The notes beneath the pieces were generated by a model. That model searched no databases. It worked only from the letters and a program-made list of their open reading frames with translations, and was not told the DNA's origin. The translations under genes were made by a program, and so were the position numbers. 64,000 nt of DNA. It comes from Sphingobacterium sp. (GTDB lineage Bacteria; Bacteroidota; Bacteroidia; Sphingobacteriales; Sphingobacteriaceae). Shown piece after piece: positions 9,574-18,483 of the stretch (positions are counted from its first letter, which is position 1; the number at the start of each line of letters is the position of its first letter). Location of the stretch: assembly GCA_022712315.1 (NCBI GenBank), contig JALAGS010000170.1, positions 1 to 64,000 on the forward strand. Reading direction: 5' to 3'.

Positions 9574-10269
9574 ATGAATAAAGAGGTGCAGTTTCAAGAT
9601 TGGGGCCTTGTTGATTACCAAGAAGCCTGGGACAGACAAGAATCTATCTTTAAGGGAGTATTGGACATCAAACATGACAATAGGGTCAATGCAGTAACCA
9701 CCAGTACCCCAAATTACTTAATCTTTACAGCGCATCCCCATGTTTATACCTTAGGGAAAAGCGGGCACGAGGAATACTTGCTCTTAGACGAGAAAGGACT
9801 GGAAGAGAAAGATGCCAAATTCTACAAAATCAACCGCGGCGGTGATATTACCTATCACGGTCCGGGCCAGATTGTCGGCTATCCGATACTGGATCTCGAC
9901 AACTTCTTTACGGATATCCATTTGTATCTGCGTACACTGGAAGAAGCTATCATATTGACCTGTGCGGATTATGGTATCGAAGCAGGGAGATATCCCGGGT
10001 TTACGGGAGTATGGATAGAACCGGATAAACCAACTGCACGCAAGATCTGTGCAATGGGCGTGCGTGCTTCACGCTGGGTGACCATGCATGGCTTTGCATT
10101 CAATGTCAATACAGATCTTGATTATTTCGGCAACATCATTCCTTGCGGCATTGACGATAAGGATGTAACGTCTTTAAAACGGGAGCTTGGCAAAGAAGTT
10201 GATATGGAAGACGTGAAAGGGAAACTTAAAGGCCATATTGCCCAACTCTTTGAAATGCAAATAGTGTAA
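9574..10269 (+). CDS. lipB: Lipoyl(octanoyl) transferase LipB
   Basis: Transfers octanoate from acyl carrier protein to the lipoyl domains of the 2-oxoacid dehydrogenases and glycine cleavage H protein, the first step of endogenous lipoylation in the cytoplasm. The family signature GGDITYHGPGQIVGYP lies near residues 89-104. The catalytic pair is visible: Lys in ARKICAMG (about 150) and Cys in IIPCGI (about 191). The 231 residues are usual. ATG at 9574 follows GAG in an A-rich context. lipA is not next to it here. A strong terminator ends the unit 22 bp downstream. Confidence 0.96.
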   Translation: MNKEVQFQDWGLVDYQEAWDRQESIFKGVLDIKHDNRVNAVTTSTPNYLIFTAHPHVYTLGKSGHEEYLLLDEKGLEEKDAKFYKINRGGDITYHGPGQIVGYPILDLDNFFTDIHLYLRTLEEAIILTCADYGIEAGRYPGFTGVWIEPDKPTARKICAMGVRASRWVTMHGFAFNVNTDLDYFGNIIPCGIDDKDVTSLKRELGKEVDMEDVKGKLKGHIAQLFEMQIV

Positions 10270-10291
10270 TTTAAGTTTTCAATAACATACA

Positions 10292-10344
10292 AAGGCCCTT
10301 TGAAAGCGGAATTTAATCTCCTTTCAAAGGGCCTTACTTTTTTG
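10292..10344 (+). terminator. Terminator after lipB
   Basis: Perfect 15-bp stem, 10292-10306 with 10321-10335 (CTTTCAAAGGGCCTT), 14-nt loop, then a T-rich tail. It sits between convergent genes and may serve both strands. Confidence 0.88.
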
Positions 10345-10450
10345 AGCATCCCTGTTCCTCCTAGTTAATCCCCCCCTACTAAAGACACAAACGAGGGACA
10401 TTTTCAGGCACTTGGAGGTCTTTACGCGACCCCGACGCTATTTCCGAATA

Positions 10451-11668
10451 TCAACAATAATACATACACTCATAGCTGGCCAGTCTTCCATCAACAAATC
10501 TGAAAATAAATAATCCTGCATCGCCATTTTGAATATAGAAAGTATGTGGCGTTGAAATCCAGTCTGCCGAAAGCAGTTCACCAAAGTGGTTTACAAAGTC
10601 TCTTTCTGCATAATTGGCATCCATCCGCTGGTTACCCAACACAATAGCTTCACCCGCACTAAAAAATAGCTTATACAAGGTTCCAACCACTTTGCCTTTA
10701 TAATTTTCTTCAAAGGCAACGATCATATTCGGTGTTTTATAATAATACCGCGGCTCCCAGCCACATTCGGGCATATCGGGGATTTCGGTAACCCGCTGCA
10801 GCGCCAGTTGCTTCATTTGTCCATCTGTGATTTTACCATCAAATAAAGACACTCCTTTCCATTCGAAATGGAAGTTTAAGGCCTTCAGTTTCTTTGCGTA
10901 CACTTCGGACTGGAACTCATGTTGAAATTTATCGGCCATTAACAGTTCAAAATCGATATCAATCTTGGGGTCCACTTTTCCCGCTTTGTCGTAAGATTCC
11001 TTCCAATAGGTAAGCGCCTGTTTTAACTTAGAATACTTCGTCCAGCCGATTTCACGTAGACGGCCTGCCTGTATCAGTTCTTCCTCCTGGTTCTTCCCTT
11101 TGACAGCCAAATATTCTTTAAGGACCTTGTCATAGCTTAACTCAGCACCCAAAAATTTCATCTGAACGTACTCCGGATTTTCATGGAAGTGGTCTCCGAT
11201 GTAGACCCATCCATCTGTGTAGAGCGGCACATAATCGATACATACCATTTCATTGAGCCCCACCCTACGCACAGCGGTACTTGTGGTATTGGGTGCCTTA
11301 CGCACGCGCAATTGCGAGACCTGTACATAGAAATGTGGGCATTGAGCGCCTTCGGTTCCGCGATAGAAATATTGTTGCGGTTCTCCGGGAGACCTTTTCC
11401 CATCCATAGCACTTTTCAACGGCTGACGGTCTATAAAACCGATATCCCCATTATTCACCTGCACTTTGTACTGCGTATTGGTGGAGTCCAACAGATACAC
11501 AGGTGCCTCTGTCGGAAAAACTCCCAAGAGGTCTTTATTATTTCCTGCTTCACGGAAAAGGTGCCCCCATGTTGAGGTATAAAGTGGCCGTTGGCCTGCA
11601 GATTGTGCTACTGCGTGATGCACAAACCAACTAAAAAACCAGAGTATGAGTAATCCTTTTTTTGACAT
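10451..11668 (-). CDS. Secreted protein with two SH3-like repeats, function unknown
   Basis: A 405-residue exported protein. Residues 1-21 are a signal peptide ending AVAQ. Two bacterial SH3-like segments are visible by pattern: about 35-85 (VYLLDSTNTQYKVQV to GDIGFIDRQPLK) and about 115-170 (QLRVRKAPNTTSTAVRRVG to GWVYIGD). The remaining 230 residues are unassigned, with a conserved-looking aromatic C-terminus that contains a Cys as its last residue. SH3b domains often bind cell-wall peptides, but no catalytic domain is apparent, so a wall or envelope role is only an inference. It is a single gene, convergent to lipB; a -7 element (TACATTTG on the minus strand) lies 71 bp upstream of its ATG. 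Confidence 0.75.
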   Translation of the reverse strand: MSKKGLLILWFFSWFVHHAVAQSAGQRPLYTSTWGHLFREAGNNKDLLGVFPTEAPVYLLDSTNTQYKVQVNNGDIGFIDRQPLKSAMDGKRSPGEPQQYFYRGTEGAQCPHFYVQVSQLRVRKAPNTTSTAVRRVGLNEMVCIDYVPLYTDGWVYIGDHFHENPEYVQMKFLGAELSYDKVLKEYLAVKGKNQEEELIQAGRLREIGWTKYSKLKQALTYWKESYDKAGKVDPKIDIDFELLMADKFQHEFQSEVYAKKLKALNFHFEWKGVSLFDGKITDGQMKQLALQRVTEIPDMPECGWEPRYYYKTPNMIVAFEENYKGKVVGTLYKLFFSAGEAIVLGNQRMDANYAERDFVNHFGELLSADWISTPHTFYIQNGDAGLFIFRFVDGRLASYECMYYC

Positions 11669-11738
11669 AAAATTAATTCTTTGAATACATGACTAGTGGT
11701 CGCTCCATTGCGATCAACAGCAGGGAATATCCCTTTTA

Positions 11739-11746
11739 CAAATGTA
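11739..11746 (-). promoter_or_regulatory. Possible -7 element for the SH3-repeat gene
   Basis: On the minus strand TACATTTG fits TAnnTTTG; no TTG lies at the right distance upstream, so only half of the promoter pattern is met. Confidence 0.3.
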
Positions 11747-11884
11747 CCAGAAGCCTTCCCAGTTGCCAGTTAAACAAACACCTTTTCGATAACCAAATTA
11801 AACAAAAAAGGGGCCAATGAAATCACGGGAATCAGGTATTTTTTTGGGTAGGGAACGATCAGATGTATAAACTACCGGATGTCA

Positions 11885-12265
11885 TTATTTGCGTTGCAGT
11901 AAACTTACCTGACCTTCCAATGAGAGGATGGTCTTTTCTTGTGCCTTGACAGTTTGCTCTAAGGCATTGACCAGCTGCTTATAAATACCAAGACCTTCGG
12001 CAGTGACATGAGCTGTTTCGGCAGGTAGAGCACTGAGCGTCCCCTTCTCATCCTTTCGCATCATAGTCCCTTCACCCATGAGCAACCAGGCTGGACTAAT
12101 GTCAGGATGTTTGGACAATATAGCCACCATAGCATCTGAACTGAGTGCAGTATTTTTCTGCCCTCCCTTAAAGTTTGCATAGGAAAGTTGCACATCTTTG
12201 AAAAATTCGGTTTTACTGATGCCTTTGGTTTCAGCGATCAGCAGCACACGTTCCTTTACATTCAC
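11885..12265 (-). CDS. HTH repressor-like protein with C-terminal coiled coil (second of pair)
   Basis: A 126-residue probable DNA-binding protein of the phage-repressor/XRE kind found in Bacteroidota. Residues 3-65 form the likely helix-turn-helix domain (KERVLLIAETKGISKTEFF) ending in the family hallmark SPAWLLMGEGTMM; residues 92-126 form a coiled coil with QEKTILSLEGQ, likely for dimerisation. The start is GTG at 12265, preceded on the minus strand by a purine-rich AAAAGGAAAAAA; no in-frame ATG exists near. It lies 26 bp behind a paralogue (12292-12708) with the same order of domains and a shared QEKTI-SLE segment, so the two are a tandem duplication and probably one transcript. It may bind the inverted repeats in front of the pair. 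Confidence 0.75.
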   Translation of the reverse strand: MNVKERVLLIAETKGISKTEFFKDVQLSYANFKGGQKNTALSSDAMVAILSKHPDISPAWLLMGEGTMMRKDEKGTLSALPAETAHVTAEGLGIYKQLVNALEQTVKAQEKTILSLEGQVSLLQRK

Positions 12266-12291
12266 TTTTTTCCTTTTTAAAAATGTATGGT

Positions 12292-12708
12292 TTATTTCTT
12301 TCTTAACGATTTTATTTCTTGTTCTTGGATCGACAATAATCGCTCCAACGAAATAATTGTCTTCTCCTGAGATTTAATTGTGATATTTTGTGACGATATA
12401 ACCTGTTTTAAGGAGTTGACAACGGCATTAGTAAGGCCCTCAATTTCATTTGTCATATAGCCCTCCTTTTCTTCTTCCTGAGCCAGAACAGGTTTTAACA
12501 TCTCACCTTCACCTTTTAATAGCCACTCCGATGAGTACGCTGGAAATTTTTCAACAATACTCACTAACCACTTTGCCTGTACGTCGGTATTATTGCTTAA
12601 AGCACGTGTAAATACACCTCTACTCGCTCCTACAGCAGTTTCAAAGGCTGTTACGCTCAGTCCTTCTCTATCTGCAATAGCTTTAATTCTCGTTAAAAAA
12701 GAACTCAT
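12292..12708 (-). CDS. HTH repressor-like protein with C-terminal coiled coil (first of pair)
   Basis: A 138-residue protein with an N-terminal helix-turn-helix (residues 4-60, ADREGLSVTAFETAVGASRG) and the hallmark SSEWLLKGEGEML at about 62-74, followed by a variable linker and a coiled coil (about 100-138) containing SQEKTIISLERLLS. ATG at 12708 is preferred to a TTG two codons upstream. One arm of a 12-bp inverted repeat begins only 6 bp before the start codon, a usual place for an autorepressor site. It is divergent from the 427-residue protein/HEPN operon at 12897, which it may control. The family call comes from the WLL-GEGEM motif; the target genes are an inference. Confidence 0.78.
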   Translation of the reverse strand: MSSFLTRIKAIADREGLSVTAFETAVGASRGVFTRALSNNTDVQAKWLVSIVEKFPAYSSEWLLKGEGEMLKPVLAQEEEKEGYMTNEIEGLTNAVVNSLKQVISSQNITIKSQEKTIISLERLLSIQEQEIKSLRKK

Positions 12709-12713
12709 AATCA

Positions 12714-12782
12714 ATAATTATCAATATAAAATTTGTTTAATCGAAAATTAGTGTTTAAATTAGCTTTACTATTGATAATTAT
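12714..12782. promoter_or_regulatory. Inverted-repeat operator candidate between divergent operons
   Basis: ATAATTATCAAT at 12714-12725 and ATTGATAATTAT at 12771-12782 are perfect 12-bp inverted copies separated by 45 bp, in the divergent control region of the repressor pair and the HEPN operon. Two separated arms suit looping or two separate repressor dimers. Confidence 0.5.
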
Positions 12783-12896
12783 AAACACAACATTTAATCA
12801 AAAGCCTTAAATATGAAACCAGCAAGGCTATAGATCAGTGCACAGATCGTTATGAGCCCTAGCAGCAGTTTCATCAACTTTAAAACATATAATCTG

Positions 12897-14180
12897 ATGA
12901 AAAATACGCAAAAGAAACTAAAAGCGAAACATTTTCGCTATTTAAGCCAAGAATACATCGACGATCCGATGAAATATCTCGAGGATTTTTTCGTAAATGG
13001 TACAAGAATCGACTATTGGCTCAGGGATGTAAACCTCTTGATCAATATCGCCACGAATCACCAAATGGCAAGTCCCACATGTATCAACAATTATTACATC
13101 AAGGAACTCATACAACAGGTCGAAATTGCTTACATCATTTTCAAAAAATGCAACATCCAAATTATAGAGAATCCGCTATTCTTTTTTTCTAAAAAAGCAG
13201 ATTATTGGAAGTATACTATTGACGGCATTTACACAAACAATGGAATTGAGTCTTCAACAGACAGTATTGCTCGCTTTTTCTCTTATAAAACCCTGCGCCA
13301 ATGGTACGAGGTATTGGACGATCTATGGATAAAAACCGGTAATGCTGACGACGAATTCATGAGTAACCAGGCCGATGAAATATTAGCTATTTTGGAGCTC
13401 ATTCAGAGACTAGCAGTTTCACTTGACAAAATCAGGGAAAGTGGAACTCTTCCAGGCACAAAGGATTCCAAAGAGAATCTTAAAGTTAAATCCAAGAATC
13501 AACGCATTGAACAAATCGGAGATTCAAAAGATAGCGATATCACCATAACAGAGCATAAGAAAAACCCTGATTTTTATCCTAAAAAGCAAGTTAAAATCCC
13601 TTTGTGGTTAGCTCCACAAGCCTTTTCAATGGAAGCTATTCAGTCGTTCTTTATCCATAATTGTCTTGACGGTTGGAGAGAATACATTAAATATTGGCAC
13701 AGGGCAGCAATCACAGAAAATTGCTCCTGGTCTGCGGGCAGTAATTATAGTAGTTCAACGTTGCTATTCACTTATTCCTGCATATATTCTCTATTGGAGA
13801 TGTTTCGCAATGAAGCTGATCTTCGAAAAATAACATGTACCGTCCAAGATCCAAAACAGCAAATAATCCTCCGTTACCCTCATTCTATCCTTATCAAACA
13901 TAAGGAGGAAAAATACACTTTAAACTATACAAGCACTGAACAACTCGAGGACTCGTTTCTTTCTATTGCCAATCTGATCAATCAGCATGCAGAGATCGAA
14001 TGGAATGAGATTTTATACGACTGGCTAGAATATGGATTGTCTAAAGAAGCTTACTCCAATGCAGAGTTTTCGAATCAAACACTATGTATCCATGATCGAT
14101 TAATTAATATCATTGAACTTGCGTACCTACTTGCTTATAAAGATGAAATTGAAATACTTGATACTGCTTTCCAGCACTAA
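12897..14180 (+). CDS. Protein of unknown function, first gene of the HEPN operon
   Basis: A 427-residue soluble, probably all-helical protein that I cannot assign. Residues 14-75 (YLSQEYIDDPMKYLEDFF and onward) resemble by pattern a family common near HEPN genes in Bacteroidota, in which a loop of the type L-x-x-E-x-x-x-P is followed by an acidic-aromatic helix; this is recall, not a search. Residues about 185-235 form a hydrophilic Lys/Asp-rich linker, and the second half (PLWLAPQAFSMEAIQSFF and onward) is another helical block, so the protein has two domains. There is no signal peptide or membrane segment. I chose ATG 12897 over ATG 12852, because it lies in an A-rich context and gives MKNTQKKLKAK; 12852 remains possible. 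The next gene starts 45 bp after its stop. Confidence 0.7.
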   Translation: MKNTQKKLKAKHFRYLSQEYIDDPMKYLEDFFVNGTRIDYWLRDVNLLINIATNHQMASPTCINNYYIKELIQQVEIAYIIFKKCNIQIIENPLFFFSKKADYWKYTIDGIYTNNGIESSTDSIARFFSYKTLRQWYEVLDDLWIKTGNADDEFMSNQADEILAILELIQRLAVSLDKIRESGTLPGTKDSKENLKVKSKNQRIEQIGDSKDSDITITEHKKNPDFYPKKQVKIPLWLAPQAFSMEAIQSFFIHNCLDGWREYIKYWHRAAITENCSWSAGSNYSSSTLLFTYSCIYSLLEMFRNEADLRKITCTVQDPKQQIILRYPHSILIKHKEEKYTLNYTSTEQLEDSFLSIANLINQHAEIEWNEILYDWLEYGLSKEAYSNAEFSNQTLCIHDRLINIIELAYLLAYKDEIEILDTAFQH

Positions 14181-14225
14181 AAACACGAGAAGCTAAAAAC
14201 CAATTTTACATCAATAACCCCTATT

Positions 14226-15917
14226 ATGAACACCGATATTAACCCTATTGTCGAGGCAATCCTTCGTGCTGTTGCTGTCGATGAAATCTACCAATGGACT
14301 TTTGACCACGATGGTAAAAAGCATCAGATGCTACAGGTCAATCTTACGTCAAATGCCGGAATTCGATTTTCCGATGCCAACAGTCTGATAAACAAAACTG
14401 TTGGCTCCTATCCCAATGTATATATCAATGTGAACTTCACGCACGAAATACAACAAAAAGTGGATCAAGGTTTAGGCCGGGCCTATCTTATTTGCCAACC
14501 TGAAAACCGCATTTATCAGAATCCTGTGCAAGAGATTCCCCTTATCTTACCAAATAATAAAAGTGACGAAGTCATCGAAAAAACACGGACATATATTGAA
14601 AAGGAAAAGAGCAAGATTCGATCTTTTATTGATGGCTACAATTTCTATTTTGAGCATAAAAATTATGCACACGCAGCATTCATGCTACATCAAGCTTTAG
14701 AACTTGCATTTCGAACAGCCGAAAATATCCTTGTTGTTGAGGATAAGAAGTCCCATTCCTTAAAAAACCATATAAACTATCTCAAATCTTTCGACGATCG
14801 CCTCGGCACACTAGCCGATAATAACGAAAAAAAACAAGCTTTGGAGAAAATTAACAAGGCTTACATCGACTATCGATATCACTTTGATTATTTTATCGAT
14901 GAAGATGTATTAGAAACAGCCTATCAGATTGCGATCAATACATTAAACTGGATATACGATTATTCCAATCTTCTCTATGAAGAAATTAAGGTAAAACTTA
15001 CCATTCTCCCGAGTTGCAATAAAGAGATTGAAAATTACAAAACAAACGATGATATATACAAACAAACCTATTGTAACTCCAACTATCGGGATCTTATTCT
15101 TAATGCAATTGAATGTTATTGTACACCTGCTTTGGTTGCTTGTTTTGGTTATGACTCTGATTATCACAGATACCATAATGCGCTCCAAAGAGCCAAAAAG
15201 GACCATATCACCCATTCCTACTATATTTTTGTTGCTTATGAGACTTTAAATGGCGAACTCAATAATTTATCACAACTCATTGCGGATATGCTCCCCAACA
15301 ATGTGTCGCTCACGCTGGCCCTGGAAAACTCAGCCGTTTTCAGCAAACAGTTTTCAAAGGGTCATCCCTTTTTTCTTTCACTCCTGAAAGCAGGTGACAT
15401 CTGGTTGCAAAATACATCCATGGCCAATATCGATCTGGAAAGCATCGTTGCCCCACAGCTAAATCTAGATTATGTACGTCAACAATGGAACACGCGCTAT
15501 AATAATGCGCGCACATTATACTTGCCTTATGAGGAAGACTGCTCGGCAATAAGCATCGAGGCCGTATATTTTATGCTATCTCAAGCGCTGGAACAAGTTT
15601 GTCTTGGCGTAATCAATACCGTACTTCAATACAAACCGCAACGGGTCAACCTTACTTTCCTCATGCAACTCTGCAAATTGATAGTTCCTGATGCCTACTT
15701 CATTTTTTGCTTGGATCATCAAGATCAGCTTAACGCCTTCAAAAACATTACGGAAGCACAGCAGGAATTTAGATATAATGCAAATTATAAAGGAAATCCA
15801 CTAACAATTATAGAATTGCAAAAACGCACAAAAACGTTTATAGAAAGGTGTAACCAAGAGATGGAGAGCTATTTCGAGAAAATTTCTAGCCAACAGCTGG
15901 TCGAACAAGTTGAATAG
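14226..15917 (+). CDS. Duplicated nucleotidyltransferase-like/HEPN protein, (NT-HEPN)x2
   Basis: A 563-residue protein with two similar halves. Residues 125-250 are a HEPN-type helical domain (HAAFMLHQALELAFRTAENI, then INKAYIDYRYHFDYFIDEDV). Residues 285-395 look like a degenerate nucleotidyltransferase fold, with the late motif KGHPFFLSLLKAGDIWLQ of MNT-HEPN proteins but no GSxxxGxxxD catalytic site. Residues 440-545 are a second HEPN (EAVYFMLSQALEQ, then EAQQEFRYNANYKGNPL). The first 110 residues can be aligned with 285-395 (QGLGRAYLICQPENRIYQN against KGHPFFLSLLKAGDIWLQN). Neither HEPN has the Rx4-6H ribonuclease motif at its expected place, so a nuclease role is doubtful. It is the last gene of a two-gene operon divergent from two repressors. 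Confidence 0.72.
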   Translation: MNTDINPIVEAILRAVAVDEIYQWTFDHDGKKHQMLQVNLTSNAGIRFSDANSLINKTVGSYPNVYINVNFTHEIQQKVDQGLGRAYLICQPENRIYQNPVQEIPLILPNNKSDEVIEKTRTYIEKEKSKIRSFIDGYNFYFEHKNYAHAAFMLHQALELAFRTAENILVVEDKKSHSLKNHINYLKSFDDRLGTLADNNEKKQALEKINKAYIDYRYHFDYFIDEDVLETAYQIAINTLNWIYDYSNLLYEEIKVKLTILPSCNKEIENYKTNDDIYKQTYCNSNYRDLILNAIECYCTPALVACFGYDSDYHRYHNALQRAKKDHITHSYYIFVAYETLNGELNNLSQLIADMLPNNVSLTLALENSAVFSKQFSKGHPFFLSLLKAGDIWLQNTSMANIDLESIVAPQLNLDYVRQQWNTRYNNARTLYLPYEEDCSAISIEAVYFMLSQALEQVCLGVINTVLQYKPQRVNLTFLMQLCKLIVPDAYFIFCLDHQDQLNAFKNITEAQQEFRYNANYKGNPLTIIELQKRTKTFIERCNQEMESYFEKISSQQLVEQVE

Positions 15918-16016
15918 AAGGCCGATTATGAAGGAATAAACCAATTATAATTATGTCAAATAATTTGCAAATAATCGGGATTATTCCGATTGCTATATAA
16001 ATATTTAACAAAGCGG

Positions 16017-16655
16017 TCAAGCAAGGGCCCGAATATCTTTAATTTCCAATATATTCTTAACGTCATCGCGTTCCACGGCATGTATCATGGCACGTCCGAC
16101 TTCATGTAGGGAAAGTACTGCTGAAGGGGCAAAAAATTTGATTATTTTGGCCACAAAAGCAAAGGGATTGGCATGCTTTTGCCCTGCAACAGTCGTCATT
16201 GCTCCTGGTCTAAAGTTATACTCCTTTTTGAACGGCAATTTGGCAAGATCATTCTCTGTTTTACCCTTAACCCTAGCCCACATCACTTTGCCTTGCTCCG
16301 TACTATCGGTGCTTCCTCCGGAAACATAAATAAAACTGATCTCCGAATTGATTTCCAACAGGGACTTTGCAAAAGCTAGTGTTGTCTCATAAGTAATATA
16401 ACGGTACTTGTCTTCTTTCATTCCCACAGAACTCACGCCAGCACAGTAGAAGCAGGCATCATAGCCCGCAATCGCATCTCTAAATAGCGAAAGTTTAGTA
16501 AAGTCTTCTACCAAAAGTTCCTTTAATTTTGGATGCTGAATGGCAGCCGTCCGGCGGGAAATGCTCAGCACGGCTGTTACCTTTTCATTTTGTAGGCATT
16601 CCAGCAAAACGCCTTCGCCAACCATTCCGGTGGCTCCTGTTATAATTACCTTCAT
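16017..16655 (-). CDS. NAD(P)-binding Rossmann-fold protein of the atypical SDR group
   Basis: A 212-residue oxidoreductase-like protein. The N-terminal dinucleotide-binding motif GATGMVGEG (7-15), strand/helix repeats, and a YVSGGSTDST stretch (about 110) place it with the NmrA/HTATIP2-like extended SDRs. In that group the usual Tyr-x-x-x-Lys pair is often absent, and I see no clear YxxxK here, so the reaction is uncertain; members act as reductases or NADPH sensors. It is a single gene on the minus strand, convergent to the HEPN operon, 76 bp upstream of the stop-side of the antiporter gene. Cytoplasmic, no signal. The family is fairly sure, the function is not. Confidence 0.82.
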   Translation of the reverse strand: MKVIITGATGMVGEGVLLECLQNEKVTAVLSISRRTAAIQHPKLKELLVEDFTKLSLFRDAIAGYDACFYCAGVSSVGMKEDKYRYITYETTLAFAKSLLEINSEISFIYVSGGSTDSTEQGKVMWARVKGKTENDLAKLPFKKEYNFRPGAMTTVAGQKHANPFAFVAKIIKFFAPSAVLSLHEVGRAMIHAVERDDVKNILEIKDIRALA

Positions 16656-16731
16656 ATTTCAGCATAGCTCCTCATTGGAACCTTTAATTAAAAATACATT
16701 ATTGCCCTGAGGCATTTATACAACCCAATGA

Positions 16732-18309
16732 CTAAATCCGCCGCAACCGCTCTTCTTCCAAGTCTAGTTGATATAACTGCGAACGAACAATCCCCTCATC
16801 AATGGTCGACTCGCAGTTTAGCTTCTGAAGATATTCCCGTTGCACATCCAAAAGCTCCATAAATATCACTTTTGTCTTTTCGTTCATCCACGAATCATCG
16901 GCCGCATTCACCTTTTCCTCCCAATGTTTCAGAATGTGGTCCATAACATCACGATTGTGCAGTTCTTTCTCATGTTTATCTTTCAGAAATTGGTAAACAT
17001 GATGTTTCAATCCTTGCTTCATGCGACTACGGACCTGCTCTTCGGGCTCTTCTCCAAAAGTTTCAAATAGTCTAGTCCTTTTGATTAAGTAGGGTAAAGT
17101 AAGCCCTTGTATCAAGAGCGTGGATAAGATCACTACAAAGGTGATAAATAAGATCAGGTTTCGCTGCGGAATAGCCACACCATTCATAACGACAGGAATG
17201 GATAATGCTGCTGCCAGTGACACCACACCACGCATGCCGGTCCAGCCCAACAAAAGAGGCATTAGAAAACGCTGTTTGGTAGATCTCGATCTTGGCGCCA
17301 CACCCGGGCGAAAAATAAGGGTAGCAATCATGGCTGCATACGAGCTGATAATACGGGCAAGGATCAATACTCCCGTTACCAAAAGACCGTACCCGATGGC
17401 TTCCAACAGCGACGTTCCATTGGACCGCAAACCCGCAACAATCTCCGGAAGATCTAATCCAATAATAAAAAATACGATACCGTTCAGGATAAACACAAAA
17501 CTCTCCCAGACACTCAGCCCCCGCACCCGGCTCGTACTATTGAGAAATGTCAGCCGCTGACCGGACATCAAAAGGCCACCGGCAACGACAGCCAACACCC
17601 CTGAACTATGGAATTGCTCTGCGATCCAATACATAAAGTAAGGTTCAATCAAGGTAAGTGCAATATCCGAGGGCGCATCTGTCGGTAGACGCTTGTGTGC
17701 CTGTATAAAAAACCAACCCAATAACAGGCCAATACCCACACCACCGACCAGCATCCAGATAAAGGATACCGCAGCTTGTCCCCATACAAATTGACCTGTC
17801 CCAACAGCAATAAGGGCAAAACGTACAATGATCAAGGAAGAAGCATCATTTAATAGGCTTTCGCCTTCCAGGATCGCAGAAGTAGCTTTGGGAACTTTCA
17901 CAAATTTCATAATCGCTCCCGTGCTGACAGCATCTGGCGGTGACACAATACCTCCCAGCAGGAAGCCCAACGCTAGTGTAAAGCCCGGTATATAATAATT
18001 GGCAACCACCGCGACAGAAAGTGCCGTAAAGAATACAACCAAGAAGGCAAAACTCCCGATAATACGCCACCATTTCTTCATCTCCTTAAACGAAATTGAC
18101 CAAGAAGCCTCGCAAAGCAAGGGCGGTAGAAAAATGAGAAAGATGACATCCGGATCAATCGTCACTACGGGCAAAGTGGGAATAAAACTGATGAATAGCC
18201 CCGCCAGAACCAAGAGAATGGGATAGGCTACCCGTAGTTTGGTCGCCCACATTTCGATCAATACGATGATCGCAATCATTGCGATAAATAAAGGAAATAA
18301 GCTGTGCAT
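16732..18309 (-). CDS. CPA1-family Na+/H+ antiporter
   Basis: Inner-membrane cation/proton exchanger for pH and sodium homeostasis. About 12 hydrophobic segments cover residues 1-405. Family motifs are FLPPLLCEASWS (73-84), GGIVSPPDAVSTGAI (about 123-137) and EGESLLNDASSLI (about 147-159); the Asp of SPPDAV and the Asp of LLND are the likely ion-binding acids of CPA1 exchangers. Residues 410-525 form a hydrophilic, charged cytoplasmic tail, longer than in minimal NhaP proteins, which can be a regulatory part. Total length of 525 is common for the NhaP/NHE type. It is a single gene, divergent from 18484; the 174-bp gap between is AT-rich without a clear promoter match. Confidence 0.92.
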   Translation of the reverse strand: MHSLFPLFIAMIAIIVLIEMWATKLRVAYPILLVLAGLFISFIPTLPVVTIDPDVIFLIFLPPLLCEASWSISFKEMKKWWRIIGSFAFLVVFFTALSVAVVANYYIPGFTLALGFLLGGIVSPPDAVSTGAIMKFVKVPKATSAILEGESLLNDASSLIIVRFALIAVGTGQFVWGQAAVSFIWMLVGGVGIGLLLGWFFIQAHKRLPTDAPSDIALTLIEPYFMYWIAEQFHSSGVLAVVAGGLLMSGQRLTFLNSTSRVRGLSVWESFVFILNGIVFFIIGLDLPEIVAGLRSNGTSLLEAIGYGLLVTGVLILARIISSYAAMIATLIFRPGVAPRSRSTKQRFLMPLLLGWTGMRGVVSLAAALSIPVVMNGVAIPQRNLILFITFVVILSTLLIQGLTLPYLIKRTRLFETFGEEPEEQVRSRMKQGLKHHVYQFLKDKHEKELHNRDVMDHILKHWEEKVNAADDSWMNEKTKVIFMELLDVQREYLQKLNCESTIDEGIVRSQLYQLDLEEERLRRI

Positions 18310-18483
18310 ACTACTTCATAATTTATAGATCCGGAGATATCCTTTTCTTAATGTAAAGATCTCAAATGGAAATTACAAAAATCACCGGACAACCTAATTT
18401 TTTTCTGTACCCCTATTTTAACGGCACTCTGTATCTAAACAGCATCCTGTACCCTTCTTAAATTAGCAAAAAGATTTATTCTT

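Noticed and set aside
12852..12896. Upstream ATG of the 427-residue protein
   Set aside because: Possible, but the sequence MSPSSSFINFKTYNL adds no family likeness; the A-rich context favours 12897.
15973..15991. Short stem AATCGG/CCGATT after the HEPN gene
   Set aside because: Only 6 bp and no T tract, so no terminator call is justified.
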